This document shows positions 11,514 to 23,551 of a DNA stretch of 64,000 nucleotides, one piece after another; position 1 is the first letter of the stretch, and every line of letters starts with the position of its first letter. The DNA is taken from assembly GCA_026874595.1 (NCBI GenBank), contig CM049311.1, positions 64,831,953 to 64,895,952 on the forward strand. The letters are read 5' to 3'. Both the position numbers and the translations under genes were made by a program. The notes under the pieces were generated by a model. The model ran no database searches and was not told the DNA's origin. It saw nothing but the letters and a program-made list of their open reading frames with translations. Source of the DNA: Sipunculus nudus. Its lineage: Eukaryota; Annelida; Sipuncula; Golfingiida; Sipunculidae.

Positions 11514-14500
11514 TTAGTTCCCTGTTTTATTATCTGTGAAAACCTTCTTCATTTTGGCATCCATGAATTCTCCTGTGGTAACAGGTGGATATTTGTTTGA
11601 TCCATCCAAACTTTCAATCACAGAGTCGTAGTCCGGGATGACAAAGAATACCACAGATCGTCTGGCCTTGCTCTGCAGATGTTTCTCTGGAATCGCTACT
11701 CTGTGTCTCTGAAATATAGGCATATGATATGGTACCTCTGACATTTCTTCTTTTTATTGATAAAAGTAGCATTTATGCTCATCCTGCCAAATACCCGAGG
11801 AACTGTCCATCCGGCTTCCGTCCATAATTTCACAATGCTTGTTCTGCTTTATTTTTTATCAATATTTATTGGTTTGTCTATATCTGATATGGCTTAACTG
11901 AATTTTGAATTTTATGAACTATGCAGAATGATGTCATTTTTTTGTCAAACACAAAAATACTTCGATTTTATTTCTTGATTTTGAATCTTTTTTTCTATGT
12001 GATAGGCCTAGGTGCCGGATTTAAAATTATACACAGAACTGTTAACCTGTAGGTGGGAGCCGTTGAGACACTGACTTTCTATGATGAAATTTGTATTATT
12101 TTTATCCAACTGGCGAAAGGTGATCACAATATCATTGAAGTTCTGGTTCAATAGCAATATCGAGAATCCTGGCGATGTGAAACGAGGAGAATTTTCTTTG
12201 ATTACACTTATAAAGGCTGTAGGGCTACAAAGGCAGGTTGATCATATACAATGGAGATAAACATGAACTTTAAATATAAACCGAAAATTTGATCTTTAGG
12301 TTAAACGTAAAATATATGAAACAGAACACAGGGAGGTTGTGGAACCTATTTTATAAAATATTACAATGATCATATTTAATTGGTACGAAGTGAGATTTTT
12401 TGCGTAGCTTAACCTCATTCCTTGTTTGCCGAAAATGATTAACATCTGATTTTTTAATGGATAAAGAGACACTAAATCCAATTGATCATTGCAACACACG
12501 TTTGAAAAATATGTTCAAAATTGTTTGATATCAATGTTTAAATTTAAAAAATGTAATCACATTATATATTACTTGCATCATCCGTTAAAATTTCATAATA
12601 TATGATGATTTTTTATGTAAGCAGTCTTGCATAATTGAAAAGAGCAAATATGTAAATCATGAATATGTGGTTCGGATTATTTATATACACTTTTTATTAT
12701 AATTATATTATAATAAATAACAAATAAAAGTAGAAATTCCAGTTTTTTTTGCATTAATATTTATGTTCAGTTTAATAAGTGAAACGTGCTTACATTTGAT
12801 ACTAGGGCATCTGACGTCCAATGCTGCAGGAGGTCACCGATATTGATGAGAACAGTATCTGGTATAGGTGTGGCTGGTCGAAAGACGCCATCACGACATT
12901 GAACCTTGAAGCGCCAAGAAACATACATAATATAAGATTACCTATAAGCCCTATGAATAAACAGGATGCCCCCCCCCCCCCCCGTGGAGAGGTGAGAAGA
13001 AATCTCTTCTTTTTTTTTTTTTTTTGATGATCGTCAACAAATCAAATAAATTAAGATTTTTTAAAAATTTCTGTAGCATTTCATAAGTCATCACAAAACT
13101 AAACCATGAAATACTAGGAAATGAGCAGTATGAAACACGAAAATCAATAAAACAAGATAGCTTGATCACCGCGGACCCGTACGAGCCAGAACAAACCTGG
13201 ATTATACCTTGAGGCCATTAAAGTGAATGTACAGAAAAGCAAACCGCTGTATGATCCAAATTTTCTACAAAATTTTTTTCTTGATATTCAGGAAGAATGC
13301 AAAGTAAACAAAGTAAGCTTTTTCATATAATTTGTATTGCTGTGTACAAACTGTCCCTTGTGCCTAAGAAAACTATTTCAGCAACTGACATTACACTTGG
13401 CTAAAGTTGAAGCAATTGTTTTTAATAATCTGCCTGGCCTTACATTAATGAAACATCGTCATGCAAAATAATGCAACTGAAAATATTTTAACACCATTAA
13501 GCAACTTTTAGGAGATGTAACAGCTGTCCTTACCTCTAAGCCGCCGGCTTCATCTTGAAATACCAAAGTGATGCTTCCATAATCAGTGTGCTCTCCGAGG
13601 CGGCTTTGACACGGCTCCAGTTCTGTCAAGCATATTTTTTTTTCATTTGCTGCGTTTCCTCCGCAGATAAGGCTTTGCATAATGTCAGATATTTCTTTTT
13701 TTTCTTTATCACATTACACCTTATTTAATGGAAAAGCACTGTGCGTTAGTATGCCTACGTACAAACGGGTGACACGCCCATCGCCTATATAACATTTGTA
13801 GTTGTTAGTATAATTGTTAACAAAACTAGGTAATCTTGTATGGTGAACAGAGGATGATACATTTGACTCACCTCGATCAGTCAAAGCAGGATAACGAAGT
13901 AAACGCATGACGAAAAAAGGATCTTTCTCGCCCATGCCGTGATGCTTTCTTAAATATGTTGGATCCTGCATAAAAAGGAAGAACAAACAAAAGAAGTTGC
14001 TGCTGTTTAGCACATTTGGGATTTATTAAAATGATATTGGAATCACAGGAAAAACTAAGAGTACACACTCGCCTATAAATCAGAGTGCACATATTGTAAA
14101 TCTCAATATTTCCTCAATGCTTACATTTCCTCCCACACGCTGACCAGTCGTATAATTTGATATTAATATAATTTGAATATATGTCAACTTTATTATATAG
14201 GATATGTATATATACAATACACATTTAAACATACGACGCGAAATACAGAAACGGAGGGAAAATAGGTTTCATCTGACCTCCAGCCCTAAGCCATGTGATA
14301 TGACGTCAAGGACGCGATAAGCAAGCTCTGTGCACTGGCCATGGAAGGCTAACATGGTGTCTTTGAAATCTGGTAGTTCCTCAGTTGGCCAGGTCTGAGT
14401 CTAAAATCGATTTTATACCCATATTATTTGAAATAGTGTGAATGATATGATTTGAAATAGTGTACAAACTGATCTATCTATAAAATAATATAACCAGTCT

Positions 14501-15816
14501 GTCGTAGGCGGATCCAGAGGGGGGCACAGGGGACACGTGCCCCCGCTTAAAGCGTTCGTAATTTTATTAAATTTATTTTATTTTATAGCTGTCATGCATA
14601 CTTCATATGGCCACAATGTTTACTTACTTTAATAACATTTCCATTTGTAGGTCCGCAAAATCCTCACAAGCCATGTATTAAAATTTAACTATGTTGCTGA
14701 GTGAGATATAGTGAGTTTAATCAAATGTATTTCGAAATTTAAGATTATAAATCATTTTAGATTTAAATATTCATTTATCGCAGATTGTCATTCTGAAATG
14801 ACACAATTTAAGGTAACAAAGGAGACTGACCATATAACCTTTTTATTTTGTATAAAATATTCAACGCTCCTTTTTATGAAGATACTGAGCAAAGAATGTA
14901 ATGAATCACACGTTTGAGGCAGTTTGTGTCCCCTTTATAGCGAAATCTTGGATCCACCACTGGTCTTTCTATCTCTCAGTCCAGCTATTTAGTCTGATCT
15001 ATGTAGGATAACTCAGGTAACTGATGTGAATCCTTCTTTAAGTTTCATTAGCTGTATTTTCTTTTCCTAGGGTAGTTCATTTGAAATATTTTAACCTGTC
15101 ACTTGTGAGAAAATGAAGGGAGATATTCATTGTGATTCTAACTTACTGTCATTTCAGGCAGATAAATGCGGTAAGATTCTGCCAGATCATTCGGGGCATT
15201 CGGTCTCTCGGGGTTAGTTCTGCAAAACAAATAGAGAGGTTAATTAGAAGTACATATGTCATAAAACGCGAGTTCTCACGTTGAATGCTCCATTTAAAAC
15301 AAAGTTAAAATAAAATTTATGCGGGAATATCTCAGAAAAAGTCTATAACCTTTCCTGTAACAATGAAGTCCAGCCAGTGTAAAGAGTGTTGGCCCGATAT
15401 TTGTTTTTCACATCAAATGGTAGTCCAAAGAATGCATCCTCTATTCGGAAGATATTTTCTTGCTGCGGATGTAAAGATGCTTTATTTATCTTACCGTCGA
15501 GGTATATCTATCATGATTTCGACATATTTGCTATACAGTGGTTTGTAGGTATAAATACTGCACACTACAATATTACAGATTATAGCTGTATTCCTGCATC
15601 AGTAACATGGCCATACGTTGAAGGTACATACACAATTCATATTTCTGTCCGACCGCCCGTACTAAATAGAGTACACATGTTACAATTCATTAAGAAAATT
15701 CCAACTATCCTGGGGCAATCTCTTTGTTAATCCAAATTAGGTTACGCGAACCAGTTTAGCTGAGCTTTAATATAGTTTGCATATGATCATTAAATTAGAA
15801 ATTTGCATTTCAGCCC

Positions 15817-15890
<74 letters not shown>

Positions 15891-16109
15891 CCGTGACAAT
15901 GCAAGGTGTAAACAAATTTATGTCAACAAGAGCTGTTAATGTTACTATATCTAATGATTTTTTTATATATTCATGGTAACTAAACTCGAATTGCTATTTA
16001 CTCGGTATTTCTTCTTGGATATCGTTATCGTGTGAGATGGTATTCACTAATTTGTTCATCCTCCATTTAAAAAGTTTAACACAACAATGGGGAAAATGTG
16101 ATAAAGGGT

Positions 16110-16147
<38 letters not shown>

Positions 16148-16359
16148 TGCAGCAAGTGGTACTTAAAAGCATAATGATCAAGGTGTACCTGTTCAGATGA
16201 TATGCCCATATTCTTCAGATATACAAACCCCACATCCTTAAAAGCATGAATGATCTCTTTGGCTATACGATCGAAAGCTTTTGTGTTCAGTCTGGCTTCG
16301 TCGGCCGAGGCTTTCAACAAGCCATATTTCTCGAAATCCACAACCGGAATATGCGACAT
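11514..16359 (-). CDS. Isopenicillin-N-synthase-like Fe(II)/2-oxoglutarate dioxygenase, 8 exons
   Basis: Predicted non-haem iron oxygenase that uses Fe(II), O2 and probably 2-oxoglutarate, likely cytosolic (no signal peptide seen); the substrate cannot be told from sequence. Exons on the minus strand: 16359-16189, 15462-15350, 15219-15147, 14394-14278, 13965-13872, 13622-13534, 12904-12794, 11708-11514. All introns are GT-AG. Lengths of 171, 113, 73, 117, 94, 89, 111 and 195 bp sum to 963, giving 320 residues and a stop with no frame break. Exon 1 starts MSHIPVVDF, the usual N-terminus of the family, with A at position -3. Exon 6 has the iron-binding HTD, exon 8 the third ligand in RHRVAIP and the co-substrate-binding RxS in ARRSVVFF. 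TVLINIGDLLQHWTSD in exon 7 is typical. Intron 1 carries two (TA)n tracts and intron 3 a small TIR element. This copy looks intact. Confidence 0.93.
14501..14963. mobile_element. Small non-autonomous TIR element (MITE-like)
   Basis: The ends are imperfect inverted repeats. The left end reads GT.GGCGGATCCAGA and the right end, reversed, GTGGTGGATCCAAG; AGGGGACAC recurs at nearly the same distance inside each end (14529-14537 and 14925-14933). The left end also contains a GGGGCAC/GTGCCCC hairpin. There is no transposase-sized frame. The element sits in intron 3 of the dioxygenase gene. No clear target duplication was found, so the boundaries are approximate. Confidence 0.5.
15821..15886. repeat. 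(TA)n microsatellite in intron 1 of gene 1
   Basis: About 66 bp of pure AT dinucleotide, inside the first intron of the intact dioxygenase. Confidence 0.95.
16114..16144. repeat. (TA)n microsatellite in intron 1 of gene 1
   Basis: About 30 bp of TA, 45 bp inside the first intron from the exon 1 donor. Confidence 0.9.
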
Positions 16360-17639
16360 CTTTAGGTTTTGCTGGGATTACTGTATGTGCTACGCTAGTA
16401 CGATAAAGGGAAGGTGGCTTTGGGTTCATAGTTTTTGCCAGGCCAGAGTCTAGTTTTATCGTACAATTTCGTTAAAAAACATCATGACACGTCATTAATT
16501 ACGCATTCACGGATCGTGTTCTCCAATTATCTGCACTGATAATTATTATCAAGTACATACAAGTTCAAGCATTACATTAGATTTTTTAAAATATGTTTAA
16601 CTCAATTTTCTGGTATAGTCTTTTCACAGTGATAAGCACTTTATTGTTACAAACTTAAATGATTAGCGTTCTTAAGGGTTCATAAGGGTTTTTAAGAATT
16701 GAGGTTCAAATGGATTGGAATTCATATAACAGTTTGTCCAAAAATGTTTGTCGTATGAGACATAGGTACTGAACCTAACCCTGGAAAGATCCAATTAAGC
16801 ACAGGTTGTCTAAGAAAGTACTTGTAACTGAGGTAGCCCGCAAAATATTACAATCCATGAGCGGTCATATAAAAGTGATTAACCTTGAGATACGGATAGT
16901 TAGCTTATCCCATGATCGCGAATGAGCAACATTTGTTATGAAACCAATTTAAAATATCTTCACAATTTATCACAAAAATACGGGTACTAGATCTGATCTA
17001 TAAAAGACCGCAACTGATCAAAGGTTCTTAACCTAAAACCATGGCATATCTCAATTTTTCTCAAACATGTTTGTCACAAATATACTGAAACTTACCCTAA
17101 CCTTTTAAAGATCGCTTATCATCACAATTTTCACAATTTGTCTCAAGGAAGGCCATGTCACTGGGACACAGGTACTTTCCCTAACCCTTGAAACATGGAA
17201 ATACACAACATCATTTGAAGCATTGCACAACAAGCAAGTTAAGAGCGTGCAACTGTTACTTTACCTTTCTTGTCTTATCCATTTTACGTAGAGGTTACCG
17301 ATCACCAAAAGGAAGTTGAGGAAATGTTCAACAGCCTTGCTACAACAATGTTACCTTCCGACCACCCGAAGTTGCATTTTCGGTAACAACCTAGCAGCTA
17401 TTGTGCGTGCTATCTTTGGGAGACCCGCCTGATACCAAAATGTTTTGGAGCCGGACCTGCCTCTAAATCGTCCTGCCCTTGACCAGTCTTTAGTAGGGAA
17501 GGTGCATGTCACCTTTTCGGGTCCTTTTCTTCGCCTTTTCTAATTTACACCCCCTTAGCATTTGTATATAAGACACATTTCCACTCCTTCTTTACCTTCC
17601 TACCCCTGTTTTTTTTCATTTGCAACGTTACAGTTATTG
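16360..17639. other. Upstream of gene 1; no further gene seen
   Basis: This should contain the promoter and 5' UTR of the dioxygenase, but I cannot place a TATA box or initiator with confidence. Between 16740 and 17220 there are weak repeats of a 'TACTGAA/TTTCCCTAACC' motif (near 16770, 17085, 17175), suggesting old tandem duplication. Confidence 0.4.
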
Positions 17640-18490
17640 TTAGTTTTATATACTGTTTGCCGGAAATCTTCGATTTCGGCAAGCATTCTGGTCACCTGCG
17701 TGTGTCTGTTTGGTTGTGTATGTGTGTGTTTGTCACGATTCTACAGGCCACAACTTTGCAGCAATTGCTTTCAAACTTGCACAGCTGTTAGACAATCAAA
17801 AGTACTGGGACCCTTTTGTATTTGGTCAATATAGGTCAAAGGTCAAGGTCATCAAACAACGTTTTTGTTTTATTTTCATCATAACTTCGTCTATATTAGT
17901 CCTAACTTCACAAGCTTAGGCCCAATTTCTTCCTCTCAGCCTTCTCCGTAACCTGGTCTGATCGACTGGTCTTGATCTTGTGTCATATGTCATTATGTCT
18001 GTCTGTTTGTCAGTTGTCGTCAATTGCGCCTGCTTCCTGTTTCTTATTACAAGCTACAGTTTTGCAGGAATCATCTTGTAACTGGTACATCTTATGTCTT
18101 ATATAAATATCTCGAGAGGGATTATCATTTTCCGGATATGGCCGCTAGTGGGGGCTACAGTCGAGCATCCCCCAACATATCATTTTTTGGCCAAATCTCC
18201 AAAACTATAAACCTAAATTAAATAAACTGTAGCTTATTTTCTTTCTCTGAGACTTATCTCTTGATAACCTGGTTAAGTGATCTGGTCTCAATCTTGTGAC
18301 ATTCTGTCAGTATGTCTGTCCATTTGTCAGTTGTCGTCATTTGCCCCTGCTTCCTGATTTTTGCGTCTAATAACACACTGCAGGCTAAAGTTTTGCATTA
18401 ATTCTCTTGAAACTGGAACATCTTATATCGTATAAAACCTATTTTTAATTTTCCGGATATGGCCGCAAAGAGGCGCTGCACTCTAACCTC
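17640..18490 (+). repeat. Dispersed repeat family R (copy 2)
   Basis: Same block order as 9345-10180: the 'TTTCGGCAAGCATTCTGGTCA' and 'TTTGCAGCAATTGCTTTCAAA' block first, then two units of about 300 bp (starting near 18055 and 18385). Each unit has 'GTTTTGCA..AAT', 'TTTTCCGGATATGGCCGC' and, between units, 'TATGTCTGTC..TTTGTCAGTTGTCGTCA'. The two units here and the two at 9.8-10.2 kb are all in the same orientation. Confidence 0.75.
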
Positions 18491-18665
18491 CCAGACATAA
18501 CGCTTGCTTTCAGTGAGGACTTTTAGCATGTCTAGTCTTACATTTGAACGAGGCTCTCTCCTACGTGCCTGGTCATTAAAAGAGAAAAAACGTGTTTCTC
18601 GCTTCATGAAATGGAGAGTTCAACCCAGGAGAATTTATGACATAACCTTATTCAAGATCCCAATT

Positions 18666-19010
18666 TCAGGAACAGGGGTGGGTTGGAGTCGTGGCGGGGG
18701 TTTCAGGCCTCAAAATATGTCTGATGCGATGAGAAAAATGGTTGCGGTGGCTGAAAATGGGAAACGGAACCTCTGCATGGAGTCCCGTTGGGTCCGCTTC
18801 TGCTAGTTTCGAGGTATGTATATATCTGTTTCTTTCTTCAGGAACAATTTCCTTGCAACGTACGTCCAACGATAGAATCCTGCAAATATCATCGATAACC
18901 TGAATGCCCCGCGTCTCATTCCGGTTATCAATGTAAACATTATCACTGTCCAGGTCTTCAAGGTAAACATACCGGGGTATGAATTTCTTGCTACGAGCAC
19001 GGCGCCACAA
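18666..19010 (-). other. Unassigned open frame
   Basis: An open frame of about 114 codons, unusually long for this AT-rich background outside mobile elements. The translation is charged, with a segment starting FIPRYVYLEDLDSDNVY and no stop across the middle. I do not recognise a family or catalytic motif. It overlaps the edge of no known repeat but lies between repeat family R and a TIR element, so it may be a fragment of an unrecognised transposon or one exon of a gene. I assign no function. Confidence 0.2.
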
Positions 19011-19177
19011 AACAAATGTAAAAAATATTTATACAAATCTATTGAGAAAGTTTCCCGCTGAGAACCTATATTTTCTGTTAACTTTAAGAATAAAAAAATG
19101 GGCCAACATTCCACATCTCAGTTAATATATCTCCTCAAACTAAACAATAAGCCCTTAATAGCGGGATTATCAGCTAG

Positions 19178-19200
19178 TATATATATATGTGTGTGTGTGT
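19178..19200. repeat. (TA)n(TG)n microsatellite
   Basis: Short TA run passing directly into a TG run. Confidence 0.85.
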
Positions 19201-19326
19201 AATCTTCTTCTTTAGATAAAAAAAAAATAAATCAAAACTCAATGCATATGTACTCAAATATACTGTCAATTAGGCTTTGATTCGTGATTTGCCACATGAG
19301 AGTTTCGTTAACACATTTCCCTCAGT

Positions 19327-20061
19327 CTAGGTCACACTGTCACGGATGCAGGTACAGATATCAACGGACGGTCCCCGATTGACTGTTCCACTGACCATCC
19401 GTGGAAAACGTGCATTTTTTCTATCTTAGTCATGCTGTCAGGGAAGCTTCTCACGATTTAACTATGGCGACCGTGCATTTGGGACGGCATTGGTACGGTT
19501 TCAGTGCATCCAGATCAGGTAATGGGAAGCATTTATACGGGCAGCCACGGACAATATACGGATAATGTCGGAGCGAGTACGGATTCCTAAGGGTTTGGGT
19601 GGTCTGAGTAGGGACTTTCTTGGAGGAGCTACAGATTCTCATGATCGGCTTAACATGATTTGGCGTGTCGGAATCCTGTCGAGTTTCGTCAATCCGCCTA
19701 CGCTGTCGATCAATCATTTAAGACAGCGGCCAACGACGTATGCATTGACGGAAGTAATAGTGATATGCACGGTGGCGTTACGGCCAATGGCGGTGGCGTC
19801 GCGGTCAATCCACGGATTGGCTCATCCATGCTTATCCCTGCCATCACCACGGAAGTTATGGACATTTCTAAAGTACCGTGGTTGTTGACGGACCAAGAAC
19901 ACTATGCATGGATCCTGACGGATGACGACGGACAAAGCCACGGACTCACTACGACCCCCCCCCCCCCCTTGTTCACTAGGATTATTAATGGATTACCAGG
20001 GATGGTCCGTAGCGGTCAATCCGTGTTGATCCGTGGTGAGATCCGTGACAGTGTGACATAG
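19327..20061. mobile_element. 735-bp non-autonomous TIR DNA transposon
   Basis: The ends form near-perfect 21-bp inverted repeats: CTAGGTCACACTGTCACGGAT at the left, with the right end matching 20 of 21 positions in reverse. The interior is rich in CCGTGG/CCACGG and 'CGGAT/ATCCG' words in both orientations, so it could fold extensively. Several frames stay open through it (19565-19888, 19660-20061), but these reflect its GC-rich repeats rather than a transposase. A C-tract lies at about 19955-19968. The superfamily cannot be named without an autonomous partner; the flanking TAG on both sides may be part of the target duplication. Confidence 0.8.
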
Positions 20062-20717
20062 GCTTTAGCCAACGTGGCGTGTTCATCTTGTTTGTATAAA
20101 TCTTTAATTCTGGAACAACGGTAATCGGCAACAACGATTGACAAATATTTGTGTGAGCCATCCAAGCATTCGACCATGGACGGAGCATTTCTACCATGAG
20201 TCATATACAAAAATGTACTGAATAAGTTTTCAATGAGTTTGACTGGTAATTATAGGCAGATATAAGTAAAATAATAGTATTTATACATATTTTATAAAAA
20301 TGTATGGCTTCTTGCCGAATATGATAATATGACAATTTAAATAAGAATGGAACTCTTAATATTTGTGTCTAATTACAGGTAAAAAACGTATTCAAGCAAG
20401 CAGATAATTTATTTTCCTTGAAATTGGAAAGTAAGGCTAAATATTTCCGGATTGCCAAACCACGACTAAGTTGGAGTTCACCGGAAGGAGAAAGATATGC
20501 CGACAATCAATAAATGTATATTTACACGTTATTAAGAATATTTATAAAACAACCTGCAAGACACAATATTAGCTAATGTCTTTTATAGTTTTTATTACGC
20601 CAGGTAGAACCACGACAGACTAGGTGACCTGAAAGGGGTTTTCACTTTTCAACTGAAAGACCTCATGGTGGTGAGTTTTACAATTAAATTTTAGGATATT
20701 TCACTGTTTTAATCGAC

Positions 20718-20811
<94 letters not shown>

Positions 20812-21280
20812 AAGTTGAACTTATTCATTAATTTACATAAACTTATCACAGAGTGCTCCATGGCTGACCAGAGGATTTATACATTATGTAGCATGGATTA
20901 AGTTTATTTAGGTATTTCATTACCAGCTAGTGTCATACCATTGAGCGTGAGGCACTGTACAGATGATATATCTGCCTCTTGCAAGGTTGACACATGTAGT
21001 CAATACTCACAACGCTGGCTCCTATAAATGTGTGTTTATACACAGATCTCCAAGAGCTCAATGGTAGAACAATCGGAAGGGCCATTGGTTCCATTCCTCT
21101 ACAGGTTGAACCGACTTTACTGTTTATTCATGTTATATCTGTATTTACAGTGAACCAGCATGGCCATCCATGCACATCACAACATAAAATGTGCCGCACA
21201 TAATAAAAGGCCACCCGTTCTCACTTACGCGAAGTGTCTCAAATGGTTAGGCGTTTCATGAACTGACTGAGATTTACTGT

Positions 21281-21281
<1 letters not shown>
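20062..21281. other. No gene seen
   Basis: Apart from the CT/TA microsatellite at 20719-20808 I see no supported feature. Confidence 0.45.
20719..20808. repeat. (CT)n followed by (TA)n
   Basis: A CT/TTCTCT run (20719-20748) joins a 57-bp TA run. The same CT/GA-to-TA junction occurs at 38.1, 48.3, 54.8 and 63.9 kb. Confidence 0.93.

Positions 21282-21326
<45 letters not shown>
21282..21326. repeat. (TA)n microsatellite
   Basis: About 45 bp of AT dinucleotide, 87 bp from the dioxygenase exon 1 relic. Confidence 0.95.
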
Positions 21327-21327
<1 letters not shown>

Positions 21328-21412
21328 CCATATGGGGTCATTAATTTTGATGGGTCGCACATTGCATTGTACACACATGGGCATTTATATATTTAACAAA
21401 TCATGGGATTTC

Positions 21413-21566
21413 CTGCTCAGATGGTATGCCTCTGTTCTTCAGGTAAGAAATCCTACAGTTTTGGGAGCATGGAGTAAATCCTTGTTTATGTGATTGAATT
21501 ACGTTTTGTTTAGTCTGGCCTCCTCTGCGGATTGGTAGTTCAACCCATATTCGGGATATGTGACAA
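21413..21566 (-). pseudogene. Relic of dioxygenase exon 1 (third family member)
   Basis: The minus-strand translation contains EYGLNYQSAEEARLN, then NKDLLHAPKTVGF, then a shifted frame ending like the GIPSxQ of the two larger copies. The start codon is TTG, the VVDF region is deleted with a frame change, an in-frame stop lies in the middle, and the splice donor GT is GA. So this is an unmistakable but dead copy of exon 1. No other exon of this copy was found to its left, where they would lie on this strand. Confidence 0.85.
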
Positions 21567-21775
21567 TTTCAGTTTAGTCAATGTCACTGCACTTTTGATA
21601 ATTCTGAAATATGTATAAGAGAGACAGAAATAAATGAAGGAGTAAATATATCTATCTTTTATACCCAAATTCTGAATTCATATAAAATAGACGTCCTTGA
21701 TACCTGCTGGTGGGTATTTCTATACAATATGTCAAGATGGACTATGCTTAAAGTGCCGGTATGGTCGGATTGTCT

Positions 21776-22088
21776 GGAGCAAAAGCGGCACAGCCGTGTA
21801 TCACTCACATACGTGTGCGGGTTACTCGGGGATATGACCAACAATGGGGGATGATTACCCACCCAGGACCCGCAGGTGCGGTAGACACCGGGCCTGGGTT
21901 ACACCAGGATACAAAATAAAATAAAACACGACTGAAGCGAGTGCTACCGCCCTGACAAGTAGTCCCAAACCAAAACAGAAACTCTGCATATTAGCATAAT
22001 TAAGTAAAAGAATTGCATAAGGCAGCATTAAAATGGAGGCGATTACCTCCGCAAAAAAGATACTTAAAAAAGGAGCAAAAGCGACACA
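21776..22088 (+). mobile_element. 5'-truncated SINE of the 10.6-kb family, with target duplication
   Basis: The body (21793-22071) shares 'CGTGT.TCACTCACA', 'CCCAGG.CCCGCA.GTGC' and the terminal GGAGGCGATTACCTCC hairpin with the SINE at 10608-10976, but lacks the tRNA head. It is bounded by direct repeats at 21776-21792 and 22072-22088 (GGAGCAAAAGCGGCACA and GGAGCAAAAGCGACACA, 16 of 17). Truncation at the 5' end with an intact 3' tail is what target-primed reverse transcription produces. Confidence 0.87.
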
Positions 22089-23551
22089 CCAGACAAATAG
22101 GGTGTACTGTCGAAGCTGTCCAAGGCTAAACAGACAGAAAAAAACTAAGCGCGATGATTAAATGGACATTGTGAAGGGGGATCTCCGAGAGAGCACAAGA
22201 TTTAGGTTGATATTTAAGTTTAGGAGGGACATGGGAACACAAGAGGAGAATGATGGAAATGGAAGCAACTAAAAGTCTGTGACTCTGTGCATTGTTAGTC
22301 GTGTTTTGACAGGATCTCAGAAGGTCAACACATTCATCATTCAATGTGTATACAAATAGTGGCTGTTCACATCTGTCTGGACCAAGCTGATGTTCATAAG
22401 TCTTATTGTAATTGCATGATTACACTAATTTACAGTTGACATATTAGTTATTATAATTAATTCAAACAAATACAAAGTGTGTTACTTCCATCATGATGAA
22501 TGAAAAATCAAAGATATTTTCGTCATATATTTTTTTCCAGAATGGGCAGAAAGACACAACAGAGCTTGAGGATACTATTTTTTTATTAGGGTTGGACCGA
22601 ACTTCCGCAAACCCTGCATAATTATTGGGTCACATGTGAACTGGTGCCTAACTAAGACTGGTGGCGCCTTTTTCGTGCATTATGAATATGGGTGTCTTAG
22701 TGATAACAGCCAATATCTTAAGAACGGTTCAACGTATTGGATATCGCCATCATGTTGCAGTTGAGACTTGTGGCGCCACCTGCAGTTATTTTGCATGTCG
22801 TCCATCCATGCGTTTGCTATCTGTTCGTCTTGGTGATTGTCAATGTACTGGGCTGAACCTATTAATGTCCTTAGATCTTGGATACCTCCATCTCAAACTA
22901 ACTACTGGTGGCCCTGTAAAATAAGTTGAGGACAAAGCATGTCAAACTGGGATGCTGTCATATGCGCACGAGAGTATGACTGTTTGTTCGCTGAACCGGA
23001 AGTTAGGGATATACCTCTTCTCTTATTATGAATATTACCAGCCTATAAACGCCTTCTATGCAGCCCTAGGATTGGTTGGATGAGCACCTCTGTAAATTTG
23101 GTCCCCAGAACTACAGGGACACTTTCCACCAAAGAGGTAATATAATGGTACATTCACTGCATTTTTCAGGAATAATTTTTTTTTAGCAAATTATCTATTT
23201 AAAAATAAATGCACGGTGTTGGTATAATGTAAAGGTATAAGTATGATGTAATTAATTTTCACTAATCTTTGTAAATAGTAGTGCCAATAAGTTACCTAGA
23301 AACAAAAACTATTGCTTTAATATTTTGCGATTGTGCTCGATTAAACTATATAAAGCTTTTATATTTTTGGGCATTTCAGCACAGAAATGATCCACATAAT
23401 GAAGAGGAGGTAGATATTCATGTGAAGTTTAAATTATGTAAACCTGTGAAGCGACATTAGAGAGAAACGTCATTGGAATAAGAAAGAAAGAGACACAGAC
23501 AAGCAAAAGAACTTGAGAAATCTGTTTATTTCGTTTTCAACGGTTCTGAAA
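22089..23551. other. No gene seen
   Basis: I find no supported gene or repeat here. The open frame at 22661-22924 has no recognisable motif. Confidence 0.4.

Noticed and set aside
19565-20061. Open frames of 107 and 133 codons
   Set aside because: They lie inside the TIR element and owe their openness to its GC-rich words; no transposase motif is present.
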